In this document: positions 1-8,033 of the stretch, one piece after another
Layout: the number at the start of each line of letters is the position of its first letter
Numbering within the stretch: position 1 is the stretch's first letter
Source: Paracoccus acridae
Lineage (GTDB): Bacteria > Pseudomonadota > Alphaproteobacteria > Rhodobacterales > Rhodobacteraceae
Reading direction: 5' to 3'
Assembly: GCF_014642735.1 (NCBI RefSeq)
Contig: NZ_BMIV01000002.1
Coordinates: 340,922-404,921 of the forward strand
Length of the DNA: 64,000 nt
Translations under genes and position numbers: made by a program
The notes under the pieces: generated by a model
Database searches by the model: none
Seen by the model: the letters and a program-made list of their open reading frames with translations, nothing else
What the model was told of the DNA's origin: nothing

Positions 1-558
1 CAGGGGGGCGCCTGCCGCGAAAACCTCGGCCGCGGCTTCGGGGTCGACGAAGATGTTGAATTCGGCGGCAGGGGTGATGTTGCCCACCTCGAAATAGGCG
101 CCGCCCATCAGGACGATTTCCTGGATGCGCCCGATGATGTCCGGGGCCTGCCGGAAGGCTTGGGCGATGTTGGTCAGGGGGCCGATGGGAACCAGCGTCA
201 CCGTTCCGGCGGGTTCGCGGCGCAGCGTGTCGATGATGAAGTCGACCGCGTGCCCAGGCTGCAGCGCCATCCTGGGCGCGGGCAGTTCGATGCCGTCAAG
301 GCCCGACTTGCCGTGGACATGTTCCGCCGTGACCAGGGGGCGGACCAGCGGCCGGTCGCAGCCGGCAAAGACCGGGATGTCGGTCCGGCCTGCCAGTTCC
401 AGGATCTTGCGCGCGTTCAGTTCGGTCAGCGCCAAGGGCACGTTGCCGGCAACCGCTGTCAGGCCCAGCACCTCCAGTTCGGGGCTGGCTAGGGCCAGAA
501 GGATCGCCACCGCGTCGTCCTGACCGGGATCGGTGTCGATGATGATCTTGCGGGCCAT
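1..558 (-). CDS. Nucleoside hydrolase (IU-nuc family), 3' end cut off by the window
   Basis: Only the first 186 codons are inside the window. The protein opens with the family's metal-binding motif, MARKIIIDTDPGQDDA, whose aspartates hold the catalytic calcium in inosine-uridine preferring nucleoside hydrolases. It continues through the conserved TNIAQA region. Members hydrolyse the N-glycosidic bond of ribonucleosides to give base and ribose, usually in the cytoplasm for salvage. An AGGAGG ribosome binding site lies five bases upstream of the ATG, which fixes the start. The gene is divergent from the ABC-F gene that begins about 110 bases away. Substrate preference (purine, pyrimidine or general) cannot be read from this part. 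Confidence 0.9.
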   Translation of the reverse strand, partial: MARKIIIDTDPGQDDAVAILLALASPELEVLGLTAVAGNVPLALTELNARKILELAGRTDIPVFAGCDRPLVRPLVTAEHVHGKSGLDGIELPAPRMALQPGHAVDFIIDTLRREPAGTVTLVPIGPLTNIAQAFRQAPDIIGRIQEIVLMGGAYFEVGNITPAAEFNIFVDPEAAAEVFAAGAPL

Positions 559-670
559 GCGAACCTCCTGCGGCGTCGCGCCGTTGTGAAAGGGAATGTC
601 CGGCGGTGCAAGCCCCCCATTGGGCGGGGATCCATTGACCGGCCGCCCGCCCCGCGATAGGGGCCGCATC

Positions 671-2479
671 ATGGCACGCGCACCCCTTCTTCAACTGTCC
701 GACATTTCGCTGACCTTTGGCGGAAATCCCGTTTTCGACGGATTGTCCCTGACAATCCAGCCCGGCGACCGCGTGGCCCTGGTGGGGCGCAACGGGTCGG
801 GGAAATCAACCCTGATGAAGGTCATGGCAGGCCTGGTCGAGCCTGACCGGGGCGAAGTCGTGGCCGGTGCGGGGGTGACCACCGGCTATATGGAACAGGA
901 TCCCGACCTGTCGGATTTTGTGACCCTGGGCGAATTCGCGGCCTCGGGTCTGCCCGAGGCCGAAGCCTACCGTGTCGAGATGGCGGCCGAGGGGTTGAAG
1001 TTCGATCCCGCCCGTCCTGTCGCCACCGCATCGGGCGGGGAACGCCGCCGCGCCGCCCTGGCTCGTCTTCTGGCGCAGGCGCCGGAACTGATGCTGCTGG
1101 ACGAGCCGACCAACCACCTGGACATCCAGGCGATCGGCTGGCTGGAGGATCACCTGTCACAGACCCGCGCGGCCTATGTCATCATCAGCCACGACCGCGC
1201 CTTTCTGCGTCGCCTGACCCGCGCCACCCTGTGGATCGACCGGGGCGAGGTTCGCCGCCAGGAAAAGGGCTTCGAGGGCTTCGAGGACTGGCGCGAATCC
1301 GTCTGGGCGGCCGAGGATGACGCCCGCCACAAGCTGGACCGCAAGATCAAGGCCGAGGCCCGCTGGGCCGTCGAGGGGATCAGCGCGCGCCGCAAGCGCA
1401 ACCAGGGCCGCGTGCGCGCCTTGGCCGCCTTGCGCGCCGAACGCAGTGCCCAGATCCGGCGGCAGGGGACGGCCGCCATGGCGCTGGATTCGGGACCGCA
1501 ATCGGGCAAGAAGGTGATCGAGGCCAAGGGCATCGCCAAGTCCTTCGGCGGCCGCGAGATCCTCCGGCCCTTCGACCTGCTGGTGAACAGGGGCGACCGG
1601 ATCGCCTTTGTCGGGCCGAACGGCGCGGGCAAGACCACGCTGATCAAGATGCTGACCGGGGAAATCGCGCCGGACCAGGGCACGGTGACGCTGGGCACCA
1701 ACCTGGAACTGGCGGTCTTCGACCAGACCCGTTCGGCGCTGAACCCGGACCAGACCCTGTGGGAATCGCTGACGGGCGATCCTGACATGCGCGTGTCGGG
1801 GCGGGCCGATCAGGTCATGGTGCGGGGCCAGCCGCGGCATGTGGTGGCCTATCTCAAGGATTTCCTGTTCGACGACGCGCAGGCCCGTGCGCCTGTCCGC
1901 AGCCTGTCGGGCGGCGAAAAGGCGCGGCTGCTGTTGGCGCGGCTGATGGCGCGGCCTTCGAACATGCTGGTGCTGGACGAACCGACCAACGACCTGGACG
2001 TGGAAACGCTGGATCTGTTGCAGGATCTGCTGGGCGAATACGATGGCACCGTCCTGCTGGTCAGCCATGATCGTGATTTCATCGACCGCGTGGCCGACAC
2101 CACCGTGGCGATGGAAGGGGATGGTCGCGCGACCGTCTATGCGGGCGGCTGGTCCGATTACCGCGCCCAGCGGGGCGAGGACGCACCTGCCGTCACGGAC
2201 AACGCCCCCCGAAAGGCCGAGACCGCGCCGGACAGGCCGAAACCTGCCAAATCGGGCCTGTCCTTCACCGAGCAACATCGCCTTGAGGCGCTGCCCGCCG
2301 TGATCGAGCGTCTTGAGGCCGAGATCGCCAAGCTGTCGGAATTCCTGGCCCAGCCCGACCTGTTCACGACCGCCCCCGCCAAGTTCCAGAAGGCCACCGA
2401 GGCCTTGGCCGAACGGCAGCAGGCCTTGTCAGAGGCCGAGGATGAATGGCTCGCGCTGGAGGAGAAGGCCTCGACCTAG
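671..2479 (+). CDS. uup: ABC-F family ATPase, Uup-like
   Basis: A 602-residue soluble protein with two ABC domains and no membrane segments, as in ABC-F proteins, which act on ribosomes or nucleic acid rather than transport. The first domain has Walker A GRNGSGKST, signature SGGERRRAAL and Walker B LMLLDEPTNHLD. The second has GPNGAGKTT, LSGGEKARLLL and LVLDEPTNDLD. The linker is rich in Arg and Lys. The last 60 or so residues look like the coiled-coil C-terminal domain of Uup, which in E. coli binds branched DNA and affects transposon excision. The chosen start gives MARAPLLQLSDISLTF, the usual family beginning; an in-frame start 25 codons upstream adds residues without similarity. The stop codon shares a CTAG with the convergent next gene. 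Confidence 0.9.
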   Translation: MARAPLLQLSDISLTFGGNPVFDGLSLTIQPGDRVALVGRNGSGKSTLMKVMAGLVEPDRGEVVAGAGVTTGYMEQDPDLSDFVTLGEFAASGLPEAEAYRVEMAAEGLKFDPARPVATASGGERRRAALARLLAQAPELMLLDEPTNHLDIQAIGWLEDHLSQTRAAYVIISHDRAFLRRLTRATLWIDRGEVRRQEKGFEGFEDWRESVWAAEDDARHKLDRKIKAEARWAVEGISARRKRNQGRVRALAALRAERSAQIRRQGTAAMALDSGPQSGKKVIEAKGIAKSFGGREILRPFDLLVNRGDRIAFVGPNGAGKTTLIKMLTGEIAPDQGTVTLGTNLELAVFDQTRSALNPDQTLWESLTGDPDMRVSGRADQVMVRGQPRHVVAYLKDFLFDDAQARAPVRSLSGGEKARLLLARLMARPSNMLVLDEPTNDLDVETLDLLQDLLGEYDGTVLLVSHDRDFIDRVADTTVAMEGDGRATVYAGGWSDYRAQRGEDAPAVTDNAPRKAETAPDRPKPAKSGLSFTEQHRLEALPAVIERLEAEIAKLSEFLAQPDLFTTAPAKFQKATEALAERQQALSEAEDEWLALEEKAST

Positions 2480-3450
2480 GCGCCCCGCGCGGCATGGTTG
2501 CTGATCCAGCCATGCGCGAACTTGATCTTTTCCCGGATCTTCGGCGTCAGGATGAAGGGATACAGGTCCGAGTTGTCCAGCGCGCGGTTGATGTCGTTGA
2601 TGGCGATTGCGACCTCGGCGGCGATGTTCAGCAGATGGTCTGCGTCCGTTTCGGCATAGGGCTGATACCCGTCGGGAACGTTCTTCATCAACAATCCCGC
2701 GTTGATGAAGCTGTCGGTGAAATCGACCATGTGCAGCAGATGCGCCACGGTTTCGGCCCAATCCTCGTGCGGGTGCGAGGTCGCATAGGCGGTGATGAAA
2801 TCCTCGCCCGGATCCTTGGGATTGGCGTAATGTTCCTGGAGCGCGGCGTTGTAGTCCTGGGTTTCATCCCCGAACAGGGGCCGGAATTCGTCCTGGAAGC
2901 CCGGCGCGACGGTCAGGCGGTCGAACAGGAAATGCGCCAGTTCGTGCCGGAAATGCCCCACCATCGACCTGTATTGTTCGCCCAGCTGCTGCTGGCGCTG
3001 AACGCGGATCAGTTCATCCGCCTCGGTCACGTTGATGACGATCTCGCCGTTGTCGTGGCCCATCATGATCTGCACGGCCCGGCCGCCGCCGGTGTTTTCC
3101 GACAGCATCTGGAAGCGGGGCCGCATCCCCTGATCCGCGTCGGTGAACCATTGCCAGTTCGACAGATTGGCCAGCACCCACCGCTTCGCCCGCTCGGCCC
3201 TTTCAAGAAGCTGCTGGTTGTCGCCGACATTCAAGGCGGGGACCACATCCGACATGGCGCAGGACCGGCAAAGCGCCTGGCCCGGCGCGGCGACCCAGTT
3301 GCACTGGATGGTGTCGCGGTTCGCGCAGGGTTCCCCTTGGTTCAGCATGGCCCGAGATTCGGGCTCGTAATAGAGAGAGGCGCCGCAGGCGCAGAACAGG
3401 TTCTCGAAATAGACGCGGGCGTTGCAGTCCGGGCAGGTGAAACTCTGCAT
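2476..3450 (-). CDS. Zinc-ribbon putative zinc metallopeptidase (Peptidase_Mx-like)
   Basis: A 324-residue protein. The N-terminus has two cysteine clusters, CPDC and CACG (residues 6-22) and then C42, C50, C61 and C64, typical of zinc ribbons. The main body carries HELAH at residues 169-173, an HExxH zinc protease motif, and an acidic C-terminal half with further His, Asp and Glu residues that could supply the third ligand. The layout matches proteins annotated as putative zinc-binding metallopeptidases. There is no signal peptide, so it should be cytoplasmic. Substrate and role are unknown. The start is the ATG giving MQSFTCPDC; longer in-frame versions add a low-quality leader. The stop overlaps the uup stop by four bases. 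Confidence 0.8.
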   Translation of the reverse strand: MQSFTCPDCNARVYFENLFCACGASLYYEPESRAMLNQGEPCANRDTIQCNWVAAPGQALCRSCAMSDVVPALNVGDNQQLLERAERAKRWVLANLSNWQWFTDADQGMRPRFQMLSENTGGGRAVQIMMGHDNGEIVINVTEADELIRVQRQQQLGEQYRSMVGHFRHELAHFLFDRLTVAPGFQDEFRPLFGDETQDYNAALQEHYANPKDPGEDFITAYATSHPHEDWAETVAHLLHMVDFTDSFINAGLLMKNVPDGYQPYAETDADHLLNIAAEVAIAINDINRALDNSDLYPFILTPKIREKIKFAHGWISNHAARGA

Positions 3451-3574
3451 GATGTGTTTCCTAGGTGGCCGGGGACAAAACCGCATCATCGTCCAAGGTT
3501 CCATGCATCCACGGGAATTTCGCGGCTGTGCGATGCTTGACTTGTGGGGGGAAATCCGCCATATCCCCGCCAAC

Positions 3575-3635
3575 CGGCCGGGCGACTGCCCTTGGCCGGT
3601 GAGTTATTTTCAATGACATCCCCTTGCCGGGGATG
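3575..3635 (+). promoter_or_regulatory. Two hairpins in the rplU upstream region
   Basis: About 260 bases separate the metallopeptidase start from rplU. This stretch contains two inverted repeats. One, at 3575-3602, has an ACCGGCC/GGCCGGT outer stem with an inner GGGC/GCCC. The other, at 3617-3635, is CATCCCC/GGGGATG. They may belong to the rplU leader, because ribosomal protein operons are often autoregulated through mRNA structure, or may act as terminators. No clear T-tract follows either one. Function is inferred only from position. Confidence 0.3.
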
Positions 3636-3712
3636 CGCTGTCCGAAGGCGGGGAAACCCGAACGCCGGCTTGATCCGGGGCCGAAGGACGCGGCAACGAA
3701 GGAAAAGAAGCG

Positions 3713-4075
3713 ATGTTCGCGGTTCTGAAGACGGGCGGCAAGCAATACAAGGTGCAGGCGGGCGACGTCCTGCGCGTTGAAAAGCTGAATGCCGCGGCTG
3801 GCGACAAGGTCCAGTTCAACGAAATCCTGATGGTCGGCTCGACCCTGGGCGCGCCCCTGGTGGACGGCGCCTGCGTGCAGGCCGAAGTGATCGACCAGAT
3901 CAAGGCCGACAAGGTCATCACCTATGTCAAGCGCCGCCGCAAGCACAGCTCGCAGCGCACGCGCGGGCATCGCCAGCAACTGACCCTGCTGCGTGTGACC
4001 GACGTCCTGGCCGAAGGCGCGGCATCGACCGGCGTGAAGACCGCCGTCGGCGCGCGCACCAAAGAAAACGCGTAA
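3713..4075 (+). CDS. rplU: 50S ribosomal protein L21
   Basis: A 120-residue protein beginning MFAVLKTGGKQYKVQAGD, the unmistakable L21 start. It also has the basic KRRRKHSSQRTRGHRQ stretch that contacts 23S rRNA. L21 assembles early into the large subunit next to L20. Length is slightly above the usual 103 because of an Ala-rich C-terminal tail, which is common in alphaproteobacteria. A GAAGGAAAAG ribosome binding site precedes the ATG. It is followed after 12 bases by rpmA, the normal two-gene operon. Confidence 0.98.
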   Translation: MFAVLKTGGKQYKVQAGDVLRVEKLNAAAGDKVQFNEILMVGSTLGAPLVDGACVQAEVIDQIKADKVITYVKRRRKHSSQRTRGHRQQLTLLRVTDVLAEGAASTGVKTAVGARTKENA

Positions 4076-4087
4076 GGAGACTGAGCC

Positions 4088-4360
4088 ATGGCACACAAGA
4101 AAGCAGGCGGTTCGTCCCGCAACGGTCGCGATTCGGCCGGTCGCCGTCTGGGCGTCAAGCTGTATGGCGGCCAGGAAGCCGTCGCCGGCAACATCATCGT
4201 CCGCCAGCGCGGCACGAAATGGTGGGCTGGCACCAATGTCGGCATGGGCAAGGATCATACCCTGTTTGCTCTGACCGATGGGCAGATCACCTTCAAGAAG
4301 GGCCTGAAGGGCCGCACCTTCATTTCGGTGGTCCCCGCGACCCTTGAAGCGGCCGAGTAA
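4088..4360 (+). CDS. rpmA: 50S ribosomal protein L27
   Basis: A 90-residue protein. It starts [16 protein letters not shown], the flexible N-terminal arm of L27 that reaches toward the peptidyl transferase centre. The core [20 protein letters not shown] is diagnostic. There is no N-terminal cleavage extension like that of Firmicutes L27. AAGGAG lies just upstream of the ATG. It is co-transcribed with rplU and followed by a terminator-like hairpin before the acetyltransferase gene. Confidence 0.98.
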   Translation: MAHKKAGGSSRNGRDSAGRRLGVKLYGGQEAVAGNIIVRQRGTKWWAGTNVGMGKDHTLFALTDGQITFKKGLKGRTFISVVPATLEAAE

Positions 4361-4386
4361 CCCGAGCTTAACATTTCGCTGTTACA

Positions 4387-4421
4387 GGGGGATCGGCGAA
4401 AGCCGGTCCCCCGCCTGTTTT
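4387..4421 (+). terminator. Hairpin terminator after rplU-rpmA
   Basis: An 11-base-pair stem (GGGGGATCGGC with GCCGGTCCCCC, one G-T pair) closes a GAAA tetraloop, and the sequence GCCTGTTTT follows. It begins 27 bases after the rpmA stop. It could end most ribosomal-protein transcripts while allowing some read-through into the acetyltransferase gene. Confidence 0.65.
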
Positions 4422-4434
4422 CCGGGGAGGGAAG

Positions 4435-5022
4435 ATGGTCATGTCAGCACCCATGCGGGAGGGGACGCGTTTGGACGACCTGAAGATTTCGGAGGCCGCG
4501 CTGAACCAGCCCGTCATCGCCACGGAACGGTTCATCCTGCGCCCCCTGCGTCCTTCGGATGCGGGGATGATCGCCCATTACACCGCCGACAAGCGAGTGG
4601 CCGAAGGCACACGCGCCATTCCCCATCCCTTGCCGCCCGGCGCGTCCGAAGCCTTTGTGGCCCGCGCCTTGTCGGCCGAGCGGACCGAGGATGTCTGGGC
4701 CATCGACGGGTCCGCCAACAAGCTGGCCGAACTTCTGGGCGTCGTGTCCCTGACACGGATGGAAGGCGACCAGTCCGAACTGGGCTTCTGGATCGGCGCG
4801 GGCTTCTGGAACACCGGCTTCGCGACCGAGGCTGTGGATGCCCTGGTCAAGGCCAACCCCCACAAGGCCCGCACGCTGTTCGCCGAGGTGTTCCAGGACA
4901 ACCCCGGATCGGCACGGGTTCTGACCAATTGCGGTTTCGTTTATCTCGGCGATGCCGAAAGCTGGTCGGTTGCCCGCAATGCCCGTGTTCCGACCTGGAC
5001 CTATCTGCGCAAGATGGGCTGA
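4435..5022 (+). CDS. GNAT family N-acetyltransferase (RimJ/RimL type)
   Basis: A 195-residue protein with the GNAT fold seen in ribosomal-protein and small-molecule acetyltransferases. TERFILRPLRPSDAG opens the domain at about residue 24. ELGFWIGAGFWNTGFATEAV forms the acetyl-CoA binding region. NPGSARVLTNCGFVYLG is the conserved C-terminal motif of RimJ/RimL-like members. GNAT genes commonly follow rplU-rpmA in Rhodobacterales, which suggests a link to ribosomes, but the acceptor is unknown. The ATG at 4435 has GGGAGGG just upstream. ATGs at 4441 and 4453 are also in frame, so the true start may be a few residues later. Confidence 0.85.
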   Translation: MVMSAPMREGTRLDDLKISEAALNQPVIATERFILRPLRPSDAGMIAHYTADKRVAEGTRAIPHPLPPGASEAFVARALSAERTEDVWAIDGSANKLAELLGVVSLTRMEGDQSELGFWIGAGFWNTGFATEAVDALVKANPHKARTLFAEVFQDNPGSARVLTNCGFVYLGDAESWSVARNARVPTWTYLRKMG

Positions 5023-5028
5023 AGCACA

Positions 5029-5100
5029 GGGGGCGCTTGCGCCCCCTTGTGGCGTGCCGCGGGCCATTCACCGCCCAAGGTTATTTTCGTGAAGAGGAAG
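5029..5100 (+). repeat. Possible diverged copy of an intergenic repeat, with hairpin
   Basis: A GGGGGCG/CGCCCCC stem at 5029-5046 is followed, some 30 bases later, by CCAAGGTTATTTTCGTGAAG at 5076-5095. The order (G-rich/C-rich hairpin, then a GG-TATTT-GAAGA box) resembles the clearer copies at 17573-17611 and 51371-51429. Identity is much lower. The hairpin alone could instead be a terminator for the acetyltransferase gene. Confidence 0.35.
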
Positions 5101-5162
5101 CCGGTTGCAGAATCTGCATCTGCCCCGCTTGCATTCATGCGACGAGAGCATAATTCGGCTGC

Positions 5163-6149
5163 ATGAGCATGCCGTATTCCCTTCTCGATCTATCGCCGGT
5201 GCCCGAGGGTTCTGAAGCCCGCGACGCCATCCGCAACACGCTGGAACTTGCCGTCAAGGCAGAGGGCTGGGGCTATCGCCGGTTCTGGCTGGCGGAACAT
5301 CACAACATGCCGGGCATCGCCAGTGCGGCGACGGCGGTGCTGATCGGGCTGGTGGCACAGGCGACATCGCGGATCAGGGTCGGTGCGGGCGGGATCATGT
5401 TGCCCAACCATGCGCCCCTGACCGTGGCCGAGGCTTTCGGTACCCTGGCCACCGCTTTCCCGGATCGGATCGACCTGGGGCTGGGCCGGGCGCCGGGCGG
5501 AGATGGTGCCGTCATCCGTGCCCTGCGGCGCGACCCGATGGCGGACAGCTTTCCGCAGGATGTGGTCGAACTTCTGGATTACCTTGGGCCGGAACGCCCC
5601 GGCGCCGCCGTCCGCGCACTGCCGGGCGAGGGCACGAACGTGCCGGTCTGGATCTTGGGCAGCAGCCTGTTCGGCGCGCAGCTGGCCGCGCATCTGGGCC
5701 TGCCCTATGCCTTTGCCAGCCATTTCGCACCCGGTGATCTGGACCGCGCCATCGCGATCTATCGCGAGCGGTTCCGGCCGGGGCCGTGGAACGACCGGCC
5801 GCAGGTGATGCTGGCGATCAACGTCTTCGCAGCCGACGATGCCGAGGAAGCGCGGTATCTGCGCACCTCGATGCAATTGGCCTTCGCACGCCTGCGGACA
5901 GGGATGCCCGGCAAGTTGCCGCGTCCCGTGCGTGATCTGGATGCCGAGATCGGCCCGCAGATGCGCCGGATGGTCGATGAGGCCTTGAAGATCAGCGCGG
6001 TGGGCAATGCCGATGACGTTGGCGTCCAGTTGCGCGACCTGATCGCCACCTATCGCCCGGATGAGGTGATCCTGACCGGCCAGATCCATGACCAGCAGGC
6101 CCGGCTGCGCAGCTTCGAGATTGCGGCCGATGTGATGAAGGCGATCTAG
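5163..6149 (+). CDS. LLM class flavin-dependent oxidoreductase (MsnO8-like)
   Basis: A 328-residue bacterial-luciferase-like monooxygenase. [16 protein letters not shown] at the N-terminus, [16 protein letters not shown], and [26 protein letters not shown] are the conserved blocks of the MsnO8 subgroup. Such enzymes use reduced FMN and oxygen on an organic substrate; the natural substrate here is unknown. A flavin reductase gene is not adjacent. The gene stands alone between the acetyltransferase and the convergent trpS, with a strong hairpin beyond its stop. Confidence 0.88.
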   Translation: MSMPYSLLDLSPVPEGSEARDAIRNTLELAVKAEGWGYRRFWLAEHHNMPGIASAATAVLIGLVAQATSRIRVGAGGIMLPNHAPLTVAEAFGTLATAFPDRIDLGLGRAPGGDGAVIRALRRDPMADSFPQDVVELLDYLGPERPGAAVRALPGEGTNVPVWILGSSLFGAQLAAHLGLPYAFASHFAPGDLDRAIAIYRERFRPGPWNDRPQVMLAINVFAADDAEEARYLRTSMQLAFARLRTGMPGKLPRPVRDLDAEIGPQMRRMVDEALKISAVGNADDVGVQLRDLIATYRPDEVILTGQIHDQQARLRSFEIAADVMKAI

Positions 6150-6182
6150 CGGACCGGCTTGCACCGGAAAAGTCGACCAGGA

Positions 6183-6218
6183 AAGGCCGCCCCGATCATG
6201 CGACGGGGCGGCCTTCTT
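6183..6218. terminator. Bidirectional terminator between the LLM oxidoreductase gene and trpS
   Basis: AAGGCCGCCCC at 6183-6193 pairs perfectly with GGGGCGGCCTT at 6205-6215, giving an 11-base-pair stem with an 11-base loop. T-rich sequence follows on the plus strand (TTCTT) and A-rich sequence precedes it, so it can serve both converging genes. Confidence 0.75.
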
Positions 6219-6221
6219 GCG

Positions 6222-7256
6222 TCAGGGGCGCGTGCGCAGCAGGCCCATGATCTCTTTCGTGCGTTCCAGGATCGGGGTCGCGATCTCGTCCGCACGGATC
6301 GCGCCTTCGCCAAGGATGCGGTCGATCTCGGCAGGGTCGGCCATGAAGTCGTTCATCCGCTTCGTAATCGGTTCCAGCGAGGAGACGGCGAGATCGGCAA
6401 GCGCGGGCTTGAAGGCGCCGAAGCCCTGGCCCTCGAACCGCGACAGGACAGCGTCGGGGGTCTGGTCGGCCAGGGCGGCATAGATGTTGACCAGGTTGCG
6501 CGCCTCGGGCCGGTCCTTCAATCCTTCGGTCGTGCCCGGCAGGGGGTCCGCGTCCGTGCGGGCCTTGCGGATTTTCTGGGCGATTGCGTCCGCGTCGTCC
6601 GTCAGGTTGATCCGGCTGGCATCCGAAGGATCGGACTTCGACATCTTCTTGCTGCCGTCGCGCAGCGACATGACGCGGGTCGCCACGCCCTCGATCAAGG
6701 GTTCGGTGATCGGGAACTGCTCGACGCCGTAGTCGTGGTTGAACTTGGCGGCGATGTCGCGGGTCAGTTCCAGGTGCTGCTTCTGATCCTCGCCCACTGG
6801 CACCGCGGTCGCCTGATAAGTCAGGATGTCGGCGGCCATCAGCGCCGGATAGGCCAGCAGGCCCAAGCTGACGTTTTCGGTGTTCTTTCCCGCCTTGTCC
6901 TTGAACTGGGTCATCCGGTACATCCATCCGACCCGCGCCACGGTGTTGAACAGCCAGGCCATTTCCGCATGGGCGGAAACCTGGCTCTGGTTGAACAGGA
7001 CCGACTGTTGCGGATCGACGCCTGCGGCCATGAAGGCCGCTGCCGCCTCGCGGATGTTGCGGCGCAGGGTCTCGGGTTCCTGCCAGACGGTGATCGCGTG
7101 CAGATCCACAAGGCAATAGATCGTCTCGGCCTCGCCCCCTTGAAGGGCCGCGAAGCGTTTCAGGGCGCCAAGATAATTGCCCAGCGTCAGCCCGCCCGAG
7201 GGCTGGATGCCCGAGAAGATGCGCGGTTTGAAACGGGTTTTCGTCGTCTCGGTCAT
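6222..7256 (-). CDS. trpS: Tryptophanyl-tRNA synthetase
   Basis: A 344-residue class I aminoacyl-tRNA synthetase that charges tRNA-Trp. The N-terminus reads [21 protein letters not shown], where TLGNYLG is the HIGH-type signature of Trp[18 protein letters not shown] is the KMSKS loop. Length is normal for the bacterial single-domain enzyme. The ATG at 7256 gives [16 protein letters not shown]. The divergent rhomboid-like gene begins 75 bases away, so the two share an upstream region. Confidence 0.97.
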   Translation of the reverse strand: MTETTKTRFKPRIFSGIQPSGGLTLGNYLGALKRFAALQGGEAETIYCLVDLHAITVWQEPETLRRNIREAAAAFMAAGVDPQQSVLFNQSQVSAHAEMAWLFNTVARVGWMYRMTQFKDKAGKNTENVSLGLLAYPALMAADILTYQATAVPVGEDQKQHLELTRDIAAKFNHDYGVEQFPITEPLIEGVATRVMSLRDGSKKMSKSDPSDASRINLTDDADAIAQKIRKARTDADPLPGTTEGLKDRPEARNLVNIYAALADQTPDAVLSRFEGQGFGAFKPALADLAVSSLEPITKRMNDFMADPAEIDRILGEGAIRADEIATPILERTKEIMGLLRTRP

Positions 7257-7331
7257 GTCGGGCCTGCTTGGATTTTTGCTGCCAGTGGCTTAGCCCTTGC
7301 CCAAAGCGACCGCAACCGCGAAGGAATCCCG

Positions 7332-8033
7332 ATGCGCCAGGCCATGCCCACCTCGCCCCTCAACCCGCTGCCCGTCGTGCTTTGGGCCCTGGCCCTGCCG
7401 GCCATCGCGGGCGAGATCGTGTTCCTGCTGGGCCAGACGGGCCTGATCGGCGGGGCGCAGGGCGTCGGCCTGCGGTTGTCGGCCATGCAGATGACCCGCT
7501 TTGCTCCCGAGATGGTGCAGCGCATGTGGCAGCTTGGCGCGGTGGATTGGGACCACGCTTATCGCATCCTGACCTATAGCTTCGTCAACTCGTCCTTCAC
7601 TCATGCGCTGTTTGTGGTCGTCTTCACGCTTGCGCTTGGCAACATGATCGCGCGAGAGTTCCGCGCCTGGGCAGTCGTCGCGCTGTTCCTGGGTTCGGCG
7701 ATCGGCGGCGCGTTGGTCTATACGGCGGCGATCTCGGTCCTGCCGGGGCGGCCGGGGCCGCTGATCGGCGGCTATCCGGCGGTCTATGGGCTGGTGGGGG
7801 CCTTCACCTTCCTGCTGTGGTCGCGGCTGGGGGCGGTCCACGCCAACCGGATGCGGGCCTTCACGCTGATCGGGATGCTGCTGGCCTTCCAGCTTGTCTT
7901 CGGGATCGTCTTCGGCGGCGCGGGCTATGGCTGGATCGCCGAGATCGCGGGCTTTGGCGCGGGCTTCCTTCTCAGCTTCGTGCTGGTGGACGGGGGCGTG
8001 CAGCGGGTGCTGCGCCAGATCCGGGCGCGCTAG
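7332..8033 (+). CDS. Rhomboid-fold membrane protein lacking the catalytic dyad
   Basis: A 233-residue protein with about six hydrophobic segments and recognisable rhomboid blocks: LTYSFVNSSFTHALF (residues 80-94), LALGN, GGYPAVYGLVGAF (146-158) and EIAGFGAGFLL (204-214). In active rhomboid proteases the third block reads GxSG and the last has a catalytic His before Gly-Gly. Here the serine position is Tyr148, the His position is Glu204, and the oxyanion Asn of HxxxN is Val95. It should therefore be a pseudoprotease that binds rather than cuts membrane proteins. The start is the ATG preceded by AAGGAA; Met5 is an alternative. The stop shares CTAG with convergent murJ. Confidence 0.8.
   Translation: MRQAMPTSPLNPLPVVLWALALPAIAGEIVFLLGQTGLIGGAQGVGLRLSAMQMTRFAPEMVQRMWQLGAVDWDHAYRILTYSFVNSSFTHALFVVVFTLALGNMIAREFRAWAVVALFLGSAIGGALVYTAAISVLPGRPGPLIGGYPAVYGLVGAFTFLLWSRLGAVHANRMRAFTLIGMLLAFQLVFGIVFGGAGYGWIAEIAGFGAGFLLSFVLVDGGVQRVLRQIRAR

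Noticed and set aside
2446..3540. Open frame of 364 codons opposite the metallopeptidase
   Set aside because: The minus-strand protein has a zinc ribbon and HELAH; the plus frame is featureless and overlaps the end of uup.
7332..8033. Active rhomboid serine protease
   Set aside because: The positions of the catalytic Ser and His hold Tyr and Glu, so protease activity should not be assigned.
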